A DNA stretch of 64,000 bases from positions 1,116,001 through 1,180,000 of the forward strand of contig NC_088935.1 in assembly GCF_033473495.1 (NCBI RefSeq), written 5' to 3'. Made by a program: the position numbers and the translations under genes. This DNA comes from Cercospora beticola. Its lineage: Eukaryota > Ascomycota > Dothideomycetes > Mycosphaerellales > Mycosphaerellaceae. Each line of letters opens with the position of its first letter. Positions within the stretch are counted from its first letter, which is position 1. This document shows positions 1 to 9,386 of this stretch, piece by piece. The notes beneath the pieces were generated by a model. It did not search any database. It saw only the letters and a list, made by a program, of their open reading frames with translations, and was not told the DNA's origin.

Positions 1-128
1 ACTGAAGCCTCAGCCGTTGCTGACAGAAAATGACCTACCAGGCTGAGTCGCAGGTGCTAGCATAGGCGAGAGTGTCAAAAACAAAAAGGATAGTCTCAAG
101 TTCACTTGAGGTACTAGGACAACCTGAA

Positions 129-208
129 GGTTCTCCTGGGGATCGAACCCAGAATCTCCTGATAACGTTGAATCGTAGTCAGACGCCTTACCATTGGGCC
201 AAAGAACC
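129..208 (-). tRNA. tRNA-Arg (anticodon ACG), with intron
   Basis: Read on the minus strand this folds as a complete tRNA. The acceptor stem pairs GGTTCTT (208-202) with GAGAACC (135-129). A D-arm and a five-pair anticodon stem (TCTGA with TCAGG) follow, and the T-arm is CTGGG-TTCGATC-CCCAG. The space between the anticodon stem halves is 16 bases, which is a 7-base loop plus a 9-base insertion at 164-172. The insertion lies one base 3' of the anticodon, the usual place for a nuclear tRNA intron. With it removed the anticodon at 174-176 reads ACG, which decodes CGN arginine codons after inosine modification. CCA is not encoded, as expected for a eukaryote. Confidence 0.9.
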
Positions 209-928
209 GCTTGGATCGAATGCTGCTTGAGCTATTTGATGGAGTGATGAAATTTTCGTAAAAGTATAGAGGTAAAATTTTTGAAACCTGCGGTGATCTC
301 CGAAATGCTGCCGATGCAGACTTGTTTGACCAGAGAATCCAGAGCCGGGGCTTATGGGCTCCAGAGATGATTGGAAATCATCGTACAACCGCAATGTGAG
401 TCCACTGGTCTTTTGTGTCGGTAGGGCTTGGTGGTGAAAGTATGGCATCTCGTCTAATCGTGATAGCTATCGATAGTGACTTTCGATAGCTGACGTTCAC
501 GTTGGGCTGATCTCGCGTCTTCCCTCCTCGGCCATGGAGCAACGTGCTGAAAAGGTCAGGACCGGATGCAAGCAGGCTTGCTCGACCCAGTGTCGTGTGC
601 TGGTAAACAGCAGTCCTTAATAGCATGCACCTTTAACCCTTGGTGCATCTATCGGCTTTGCGAATAAAAGCGACAAGATTATCAGAGAGGTTTGATCTCT
701 CTCATAGTCGACACTATCGGAATCCACTTCAATCGGCCGAAGTGTTGACCGAAGTAAGCCTCATGGGCCGCATTGCTCTTTTGGAAAGTGTAGCATATTT
801 GCTGTCTGCACTCATTCATGGAGCATGCTTTGCGCTTGTGACTGTATCGTCATTGGTCATGTCTTCGTCTCATCGTTTATGTCGTAGTCGACCAGACGGT
901 GGATCGATCCTGTCGAATCCTGCTATCG
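209..928. other. Intergenic, no gene seen
   Basis: This lies between the tRNA and the 3' end of the VPS37-type gene. Open frames are short and low quality. Around 465-492 there are three close copies of GATAGC/GATAG, including the palindrome CTATCGATAG. I see nothing else to support. Confidence 0.5.
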
Positions 929-1734
929 TCACCTCCAGCCACCCACCCTACCATCGTCCCATCTGGACTTCCGCTCTCGCCTCATGAAAGCAGTCTTCCT
1001 AGCATCTTTCGCCCGCCTGACAAATTCAGTGACTTCTCGCTCACTGGCTATGCCATCTTCCTCCAGCCAACTCTCTTCAATGCCCCTCAGTAATAGCTCC
1101 TGCTCTTGTACGCTCGCATTCAACCTCTGGTATAGAGCTTGGGGACTGAAGTCTCGCAACGCAGCTTCCGTTTCAGATATCTTACTTCGATGCTGTTGTT
1201 CCAACGCACGTAGAGCCAGTAGACGAGATTGTGTTTGTTCACGTAATGCTGCCAGCCGAGCTTCCGTTTCCATCAATTGAGAAGTCGCTGCAATGTTGGC
1301 TTGAACCAGTGGGGTCAGGTGTTGCTCGGATGCGGGAATGGCTGGATGTGTTGTATGAGGGCTACCGAGGAGCGCGGATTGTAGACTGGGAGTATTGAGG
1401 ACATCCTGAAGGTCTGTGACACTTGGAACGCTCAGCCTATGCTTGTAGTTGAGCCTTTGGGCGTGTGGACGTTCACTACATACGACTTGTCCTTGAGTAC
1501 TTCCGGCAGCCAATGCCCTTCTATGGGAGGTACGTATGGCTGTGGAGGCCCCTGCTGCTGCTGTGGATGTTGCGGTTGCGGGCGATATGTTTGGCTGCCA
1601 TCTAGCTCAGACAGCTCGTGTCCCGGCGGTGGTGGAGGGAGCGGGGGACCTCGGGGCTGCGGCGTGTTTGACGACGACTGCTGTTTGGGTGGAGGCGGAG
1701 GAGGCGTGGACGCCGCCATGCCATAGTCCGCCAT
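929..1734 (-). CDS. VPS37: VPS37-type ESCRT-I subunit (Mod(r) domain)
   Basis: Two exons, 1734-1484 and 1436-929, encode 252 residues. The 47-base intron (1437-1483) begins GTATGT and ends CATAG. The join restores the reading from residues LKDKS into LSVPSVTDLQDVLN. The first 75 residues are rich in proline and glutamine. The rest is a predicted helical Mod(r)/VPS37 C-terminal domain with the 'LQ.LL..P..L' type opening and a long coiled coil. VPS37 is a subunit of ESCRT-I, which sorts ubiquitinated membrane cargo into multivesicular bodies at endosomes. Family assignment rests on the Mod(r)-like C-terminus, the Pro-rich lead and the length. The start is the first ATG, 151 bases from the divergent golgin gene. 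Confidence 0.78.
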
Positions 1735-1885
1735 GGTGACTGCAAGATGTTAGTCGGATGCAGATGAATGTCTTCGTAGGATCCGAAGGTGGGCATGAGT
1801 TGCGCGTTCGTCCCACGCTTGGCTACGTGAGCCGCAAGCACTTCGTCCTCTTCGAACAGCTGGCTTTGATCAACACCAATGCGCC
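1735..1885. promoter_or_regulatory. Divergent promoter shared by VPS37 and the TMF golgin
   Basis: Only 151 bases separate the two divergent start codons, so both 5' UTRs and any shared control sites must lie here or overlap the neighbouring gene. I recognise no specific factor site. Confidence 0.55.
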
Positions 1886-4477
1886 ATGAGCGGCCAGCAG
1901 CAGCAGAAGAAGGGCTGGGGATCGCTGCTGGCGGGCACGCTCTCGTCGCTCGAATCGCGTCTTGACAACATCCTCATCGACGACGAGACGGCCCAAGCAG
2001 CTGCGCAAGCCCGTGCTCAAGGAAAGACCAATCCTACTGCCGCCGCGACCTCATCCACCACTACCACAAGACTGCGCAGCAATTCGATTAAGCTCGCTCC
2101 CAATGGCTCCGCTGCAGCTTCGAGAGACGCTTCAAGGACGAGAGTCAATGATCGCCTGGCAGAGAAATTGGCCAGAGCGACGGCACAGAAGTCGTCCAGG
2201 CCATCCACACCCGCGGTTGACGAAGATGGGCGTGCGAGCGTGGATTCGAAGCGCGCAGACGACGCGGCTGTGCCTGTGCCAGAGATAGCGATTCAAACAG
2301 AGGAGCAGGCGGATTCGAAGGTGGATCAGAGTGCCGACAAGCAGAACGAGGTCAATGGAACGACTACGGACGAAGGCGGTATAGAAGCAACTGCAGAACC
2401 AGCAACTTTGATAAGTTCCGACCTACCTATCAATCCTGCTCGCCAGTCGACAGAGGGATCTAGGGCTTCAGTGGATGATGGCTCCTCGAGGGCTTCTTTG
2501 GAAGTCGCAAACGGAGTACATACGCCGAGCGGACGCACGGATGGATCACAGGCCCAGGACCAGTCCGATATCCACGCATTTATGGAACGGATCGATGCTC
2601 TCCAGGCAAAACTGACCTATCTGGCAAAGGAGACGGTGGCAGCGGCTAAGAAAGCCAATGCGTCCACCGACAGTTCTAGCTTGAAGAAGCAATTGGCCAC
2701 CAAAGACGAGAAGATTGCACTACTTATGGATGAAGGCGAGAAGCTGAGCAAGAAAGAGCTGAAGCACCTCCAAACTATCAAGAAACTGCGTTCGAAGACA
2801 GAGGAAGCTGATAAGACTTCCGCTGATCTGAAGAAGAGGCTTGAACGGGCAGAAAAGTCCGAGATGGAACTGCAGGCGAAACTGAAGAGGGCAGAGGCAG
2901 CTGAACGCCAAGCGAACGACAAGATGAAGCAAATAGCAACCATTGATAAACAGGTCGAGGAACTGCGGACTGATCGCGAAAATGCTGCCGAGCTGATACG
3001 CAACCTTACCACGCAGCTGAAGGAGGCCAACGAAAGGGCAACTCGGGCTGAGAAGAACGCAGCAAACAAGGCCTCCGAAGCCGACAAGGGAACAATAGCA
3101 CATCTGCAGAACGAGCTGGAGGATGCACAGATTGAAAAGAAGCTAGCGGAGGACCGAGCCGCATCTGAGATGCGCAAAATTCGCGAGGAAGCTGAGCGAC
3201 AGAAGGAGAAGTTTGGTGTACGGGAGCTCGAATTCAAAAGTGAGATCTCGAACCTCGAATCACGACTGGAGGCGATGCGTGCGCGGGCAGAGGAGGCCAG
3301 TGCCACTCCAGGAGCTGGCGATGGCGAGAGCAATATCAAGTTGATCAGACAGGTCGAGACGCTACAGCAACAGTACGCGCTTGCTAAAGGGAACTGGGAG
3401 ACGATAGAAGGCTCTCTTAATGCCAGGGTAGCTGCTCTTGAGCGGGAAAAGGACGAGGCCACGAAGCGAGAGGTCGAAGTTCGTAAAAAGGCGCGAGAAG
3501 CAGGAGCCAAGTCAAGGAAGGCTGAAGAGGAGCTCGAGAGTGCTACGGATCGAGTCAAGAGCCTTGTCCAGGAGCTCGAAGTCCAACAACAACGCCTCAG
3601 CACGCTGCAGCAAAAGTTGGATCAAGCTGAAACTTCACAATCAGACGCGAAGGCAGATACGGAGCGTCAGCGCAAACAGCTTGAAGCCGAGTTCGCCAAC
3701 CGGTTGGAAGAAGAAAAGCACAGATTGCGACGCGAACTGCAAACCTCTCCCCATCTGGGTTCTCTACAGTCGCCGACAACCTCGAGCTCTCGCAAAGCCC
3801 CATTCGCTGAACTTCCGAACATTCGCGGCAAGGGGCTACAACGACTCACATCTCACGATCTATCCGCATTACACACCGACCACCAACGTCCAACAAGCGC
3901 TCATCGCCGCCCATCTGCCCTGCCGAGCTCGACAACAACTTCCGCACGCGGTGGTCTGGGCACCCCAACCGACGCGTCCCCCTCGATCAGCAGACGGGAG
4001 TCCATGCTTTCGCTGCAGCCTGGAGACATCCCACCCACCCCTTCCATCGAAATCCCAGATCGTCTCAGCGAGGGTGGCAGTTCCTCGCCTCAGCGAACTA
4101 TCGCGGACCTCGTTTCAAATTCTACAGCAGGACCTGGCGCTGGTCCATCTGTGCAACTTGTCGAGCGCATGAGCTCTCTTGTTCGCAAATTGGAGTCAGA
4201 GAAGGCTAGCTTCAAGGATGAGCTGTCGCGATTGCAACAACAACGCGATTCTGCGAGGGATGAAGTTGTGGAGTTGATGCGTGAGGTGGAGAGTAAGCGG
4301 AGCAGTGAGGTGAAGATGACGGAGATGAGTAGTGAGTTGGATGGTTTGAAGAAGAGGTATGAGGCTTCTCTTGAGATGCTTGGGGAGCGAGAGGAGGAGG
4401 TTGAGGAGTTGAGAGCGGATGTTGTTGAGTTGAAACGGATTTACAAGGAGCTTGTAGAGACGAAGGTAGCGAGGTGA
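1886..4477 (+). CDS. TMF/Sgm1-type golgin, Golgi coiled-coil protein
   Basis: A single exon encodes 863 residues. The N-terminus begins with the GWGSLLAGTLSSLESRLDNIL-like patch seen in fungal TMF proteins. A disordered Ser/Ala-rich stretch runs to about residue 230. An almost unbroken coiled coil covers about 230-620, a Ser/Pro-rich linker follows, and a second coiled coil fills about 760-863. The last segment (VERMSSLVRKLESEK to the end) matches the TMF TATA-binding/Rab6-binding domain. Known relatives, human TMF1 and yeast Sgm1, sit on the Golgi, bind Rab6/Ypt6 and tether vesicles. The start ATG has a good context (gccATGa). Nothing is truncated. I am confident of the family and less so of one-to-one orthology with SGM1. 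Confidence 0.82.
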   Translation: MSGQQQQKKGWGSLLAGTLSSLESRLDNILIDDETAQAAAQARAQGKTNPTAAATSSTTTTRLRSNSIKLAPNGSAAASRDASRTRVNDRLAEKLARATAQKSSRPSTPAVDEDGRASVDSKRADDAAVPVPEIAIQTEEQADSKVDQSADKQNEVNGTTTDEGGIEATAEPATLISSDLPINPARQSTEGSRASVDDGSSRASLEVANGVHTPSGRTDGSQAQDQSDIHAFMERIDALQAKLTYLAKETVAAAKKANASTDSSSLKKQLATKDEKIALLMDEGEKLSKKELKHLQTIKKLRSKTEEADKTSADLKKRLERAEKSEMELQAKLKRAEAAERQANDKMKQIATIDKQVEELRTDRENAAELIRNLTTQLKEANERATRAEKNAANKASEADKGTIAHLQNELEDAQIEKKLAEDRAASEMRKIREEAERQKEKFGVRELEFKSEISNLESRLEAMRARAEEASATPGAGDGESNIKLIRQVETLQQQYALAKGNWETIEGSLNARVAALEREKDEATKREVEVRKKAREAGAKSRKAEEELESATDRVKSLVQELEVQQQRLSTLQQKLDQAETSQSDAKADTERQRKQLEAEFANRLEEEKHRLRRELQTSPHLGSLQSPTTSSSRKAPFAELPNIRGKGLQRLTSHDLSALHTDHQRPTSAHRRPSALPSSTTTSARGGLGTPTDASPSISRRESMLSLQPGDIPPTPSIEIPDRLSEGGSSSPQRTIADLVSNSTAGPGAGPSVQLVERMSSLVRKLESEKASFKDELSRLQQQRDSARDEVVELMREVESKRSSEVKMTEMSSELDGLKKRYEASLEMLGEREEEVEELRADVVELKRIYKELVETKVAR

Positions 4478-7400
4478 AGTTGATGTTCATGAGCATCAGG
4501 TTTTTCGAATACTACAATGCATTCCGAGCTTTTACTCGCCACGATTGAATCAGTGCTGATTTCTCTCCTCTGCTTCGTTTGTTCTACTGGGTGATGGCAG
4601 CAACAAAGACCACTCTAGCCAACATGGAGACCTTAACGCGACACGCAGAGCCTCGTTCTGAAGCTGGGTACTCGACGGGCGAATTGCCAGACTTCATCAG
4701 ACGCGTTGCACTATCACTTGGCTATTCCTTCGGAACAGCGATCAAGTTCAGGAGAAACCGCGTCCTGCTGATACCTCGCTGCTCGCCTTTCTCGCAATCA
4801 TTGTACCGAAAGCTCCGTTGCCATGCGACCGTCTACATTGCAAACTTGCCGTTTCGTATGTTCGCCAAAGTTGGCAGGATCTCCATTTAGCCTACCTGAG
4901 AACCCGCAGAGTCTTGATGACATCGTAGTGAGTCTGTGTGAATGTCACTATTGTCGTACCTTCGGAAAGGAGTATATTTTGGGATTTGGTGCGGTAGGAC
5001 ATTGTCTGAAGATTCCGGCAGACAAGTGCCGTCCGCAGTTTCGGAGGTTCTTGGTGTGTTGGGCACCATTGCCCGGGCTCCAGTGCTCGTCCACGCACTA
5101 TTTGTGCGCAGAAACAACAAGGGGACTTCTTGCACCGGAGCTTGAAAGTCACCAATTTAGATATTCGAGACAACGTTACCGGTACAATGGATGCGGTGGG
5201 AACGCCGAGAAGGTGCGGTTCGGAGCACTGATCGAATGTGCGCACAGCTGCGCACGATTCGTATAGTATCGGCCTCTTTTTCGCAAGTCTGTGGATTGTC
5301 GCTAGAAGGTGATTTGCATTATTCTGGAAATGCGATATGGAGATTCACTGTTGGCGACCCTGTCAGTTCTGCCTCGTCTAAAGCTTCGAGAACGCGCTAG
5401 AGGCGAATTCTTGTAGTCGAGATTATCAATGGCGATCTGCCGATATGAACTCGGGATGTGGTCATGATGGGTCTGAAAGAAGAGTGCTCGTGCTCTCGAG
5501 TTTCAAGGTGGTGGAATGGGTGAGCAGCGATGAGGTTGTCGTTGCAATCGGATAGATTGCGTAGAAATTGCCATCGTGTCGCTGCTGAGACCTAGTGCCG
5601 GGTTCGAGGTGTTTGGTACAGTGGCTGTGTGATCTTCGACACCGTCGTGCATATCTTGTTCGGAAAATAGCCTAAAATCTCTGGATGTCTTGAGAGGGAG
5701 TATCATGCTCGGTCGTGGTCGGTCAGCGTGCGGAGGAGTTGGTGTTGTCGTGAGGAAGGATGTTTTGGCGGTCACGAAAATTCGGACGCAATTTTCTCAG
5801 TGCTTCATGCTCTAGTACTGACCGCAACTCTGGCTGAATCGCAGATCTCGTCGGTGAAGAACGACTATCTCACACCGCCGCCACCAACACGGTGTTCGGT
5901 GAGCTCGTCTCGTAGTGTCGGTCCAGTGAAGATCAAGTGCAAGGATTGGGACATCGTCTTCGTGGCAGTTGCGCCGTCGCGTGTTCTTGCATGTCTTTTG
6001 CCGGGGTTACTTCGCCCTCGTCTGACACCGTGTGATGTTGGCCCGCCGACCGTGCCCCCGGAGGCAATAGCTTGATGAGCTGCTCGCGGCACATCAGTGT
6101 CTTACGTGGAGCGACCATAATCGAGCAGCAGACAAGCAGGCGATCTCTAGTGCACGCGTGCAACCACCGTTGCTTGGGATATCGTGTGCACGAGGCTGCT
6201 AAGTCGACTAAGCTAGCGGCATGTCGAAATATCCATGTCGTCTTGCTCATCTGGCTCCAACGCGAAAGCCAGAGCATCGTGTAATTGGCGTGGTTGTTTT
6301 CCATCATGCCGCGGCACAGCATCCAGACTCGAGAACCCTCGTGGTCTGCGTCACGCCAATGCTGCGACTTCTCAGTTGCCGGGAAGTAGGACATCGCTAG
6401 CAACACTTGTGAGAGCTCGTCCTTTTGGGCACAACTGCCAGCGAGAAGGCCGTGCTGTAGAAACACAAACATCAGGGCACAGTGAGGGCATCACGAGAAG
6501 GTCACATGGGGATCGTAGCTGGAGGTGGTGCGTCTCGACCATCGTGCCACTGCTTCCAGAATAACGTCTCAAGCCTGGGGATGCGGGGGTCGATGAGCTG
6601 GCTGTGCAAACCGATGTAAAGGCTGGCTATTGCACACCTTGAGTTGGATGTCTCGAGTCGCGTCGTGAACAGCATCGGACAAGAGATCGAGCGTGTCTTC
6701 AACGGTGAGGTCATCTCTTCTGTTTCCGTCTGCAACTCCTGGCGATCTTTCATGGTTACTTTCATGGTTGCAACGAGAGCGGCAAGGCGTCCGCAAAGGG
6801 AACACCTCCCCCCGGTGGCGGGCCGGGCAGACCAGGGACGAATCTCTGATTGATGCCGGGGAAGCAAAGATGGCGTTGGGAGCGAACCACGGGAAGTCAT
6901 CGCGCAAATGGAATCACGGTGGAGGGCTGCTGTTTCTGCGTGTCAAGTCCTGTGCAGGATCCATAGCCAACGTGAACCTTCACACCGCAATGAGGTTGTT
7001 TGAAGTGGAGTGGGCATGGTGGGCAAGCAGGGTCTGTTGTGGGCAATTTGGTCGCGACTGCCATTTGAGCACTCATTTCACGATGGGCTTCGGTGACCGT
7101 GTGCGGCAGGAAGGCAGCAATCTCAGTGCTTCTGCGAGTCAGGCTCGCGGTCCCTATGCATCGCATCTAATGGACGCCGATGCAGCTGCACGACCGGGCA
7201 TGGCCGGCATCTGCATCAACATGATACATGGTCGGTCGATGGAGGAGGAGGTAGTGGTGGCCGTGGTGGCACACCTTCACCTGCAGCATATGCGCAGCAC
7301 GATGAGAGCAGCGCCGTGAGCGCACCATGGTGGACTGGTGCGAGACAGTTGCGCCGTGCCGCTGGTTCTTTTGGCGACGAGCGGAGACTTGGGACACAAA

Positions 7401-9386
7401 ACAGGGCAGTGGTGCCAGGGGAGGACGAATTAGGTCGAGCCGGCATTGTGGGATAGTCAGGGGAGCAGCCGGCACGAAAGTCCGTCCAGCCGCGTGCAAA
7501 ATTCGGCGTATTGGACAGGCGAGACTCGCAGCGCAGGCAGGACGAAAAGAGCGTGCGATGTTGCGGGCGAGCGGCGCGTGCTGCTGCTGGAGTCTGAGCC
7601 AGGCGTCGCTGCAGTGGACGTGGTACAACATCATCGCCAGCTCCATCATCATCATCACGACATGGCCCGTCGCGCGCTGTACCTGCAGCCGGGCTGGCTC
7701 GTGGGGTGGGCGCGCGTGCGTACCGCGTTCCGAGCAGCAGCTGTCCGACAGCAGTTCATCGCGCACCGCAAAGCACCACAGATAGGCGGGTAAAGTGCAT
7801 ACGTGATTCCGCCGCGGCGAAACGCGAAAGTGTCGCGATCGCTTGATGATGCGGTGCTGAGCCTGGCTGGGCATCGGCAGCATCCCACCTAGCAGCAGAG
7901 GCGTGTCGCGCGAGAGATGACTCTGGGGGGCCACGATCAGCGAGACAGAGACTGGCCATCACCAGCCAGACAGTCGGACGGCAGGGGGAGCCTGCGACGG
8001 CGTTGCTGAGAACGTGCGGCCAACCCTCACCCCGGCGCGTCGACATACCGCGCCGACGAGAAACAACAGCAGCAGCAGCCATCACACTCCACTCAGCGTC
8101 ACATCACACCGTCGCGGAGGCAGAGCGTGTTGCTGCCGACTTCTGTTCGCTGCGGGCCTGCGACATCCGCACGCACGCACGCCCGCCGTGTGCCTCTAGC
8201 GCACCGGCAGCCGCGCATTGGGCAGCTCGCCAAAAAAGTCGTCGACAAATCATCGTCAGGGGCACAGCTGCTGGCCGACTGGCAGACTGACACGCCGCAG
8301 ACGGGGACCTGTTCCTCCTCGCAACAGAGCGCACATCATCCTGCACGCTACGCTCCGGGCCACGCACTCGCTGCGCTGGCATCGCTCTCTGTCTGTTGCC
8401 GTCTGCGCGTGCGGTCTGCTCTACTCCCTCGCGTCTTCCCGCCAGCGCGCGACGTCTGTCTGTGCGCGCGACCTTCTGGAATCGGCAGGCCTCGTTATTC
8501 CTCAATTACGCCCACCCTGCTCTCGCTGTCTCACTTAATCCCGCGCCTAATTAACACAAGGCAGGATTGTATTGTCTCGCCGGCATCCCCTCGCCCTCCT
8601 GCTGCTCGACAATACACGCGCACCCGCATCGTGCGCTCTCGGACTGCACTGGACCTGCGTCGAATCTCGCCTTCGCCGCCAAACCGTTTGGCCAACTTTG
8701 CTCGCGACGCTCCGTACCGGCCGGCTCGAGACATACTTCTGCTCCATCCTCCTAGCGTGCCTCCCCTTTCTGCCGCGCTCTGTGCAAAAGCATCGACCTC
8801 CTCTGTCTCATCACCCTCCAGAGGACCCACTGTCAGCCCGACAAGTCAAGCCACGGGCTGCGCTATCTCGGCACTGATCCTCTGGATCGTCCTGCTAACT
8901 GAACGCCATCCTTTCGGCTGCGCTTCCGCCAAACCGTTGCACTGGAGCTCCCTTCTCGAGCGCACGACCACAACGACATCAACCTTCCCAGAGGCCATCG
9001 CCGTCTATACACTCCTTTACATCCCACTTGACGCCTGTCCCGGACCCTGAGCACTACCAGTTCCTTGGTTCTCTCATCACTACCCATTTCCACTTACTAC
9101 TACTGTCGACTTACCGACGCGACTTAATCCATAATCACACCGGCCTTGACGGTCCATCGATCCCTCGATCCATCACTGCCACCCGACACCTCGACCACCA
9201 TCGACAAAGTGTAAGTCTTCCATCAACGTTTGCATCCTGACACGCCATGACTGCCTTCGAAACACAATGCTGAATAACATTCCAGCTATCGTCTCGAGAA
9301 CAGTTTCTGCAAAAATCTACATGTTGCATCAGTCTTGAATTGGTTTGTGAGCACCGGTCTCTACAATAGGGACCTTCAAAGCAATC
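4478..9386. other. Long 4.9 kb region without a convincing gene
   Basis: This lies between the golgin stop codon and the first ATG of the Ime2-like kinase. Many short frames exist on both strands (the longest is 307 codons at 8127-9050, plus strand) but none resembles a known family, has balanced composition or overlaps in a way that suggests exons. From about 8300 to 9200 the plus strand is rich in C and T, as in promoters and leaders of strongly expressed fungal genes. The region probably holds the golgin 3' UTR and the kinase promoter and long 5' UTR. A non-coding RNA is possible but unproven. Confidence 0.5.
9211..9285 (+). other. Probable 5' UTR intron of the Ime2-like kinase gene
   Basis: A consensus donor GTAAGT at 9211 is followed by a branch-like GCTGAAT and the acceptor TTCCAG ending at 9285, 75 bases in all. 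It lies 101 bases before the kinase start codon and contains no needed coding sequence, so I read it as a leader intron. Transcript data would settle it. Confidence 0.5.

Noticed and set aside
2617..3603. 328-codon minus-strand frame opposite the golgin
   Set aside because: A Ser/Arg/Phe-rich shadow of the Lys/Glu-rich coiled coil on the other strand; no independent support.
5933..6472. 179-codon minus-strand frame in the long gene-free region
   Set aside because: Rich in Cys, His, Trp and Met without pattern; no splice partner or recognisable domain.
8127..9050. 307-codon plus-strand frame upstream of the Ime2-like kinase
   Set aside because: It is rich in Arg, Pro, Ser and Cys with no family-like segment, lies in C/T-rich DNA, and several other frames are equally open. 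It is probably promoter and leader sequence.
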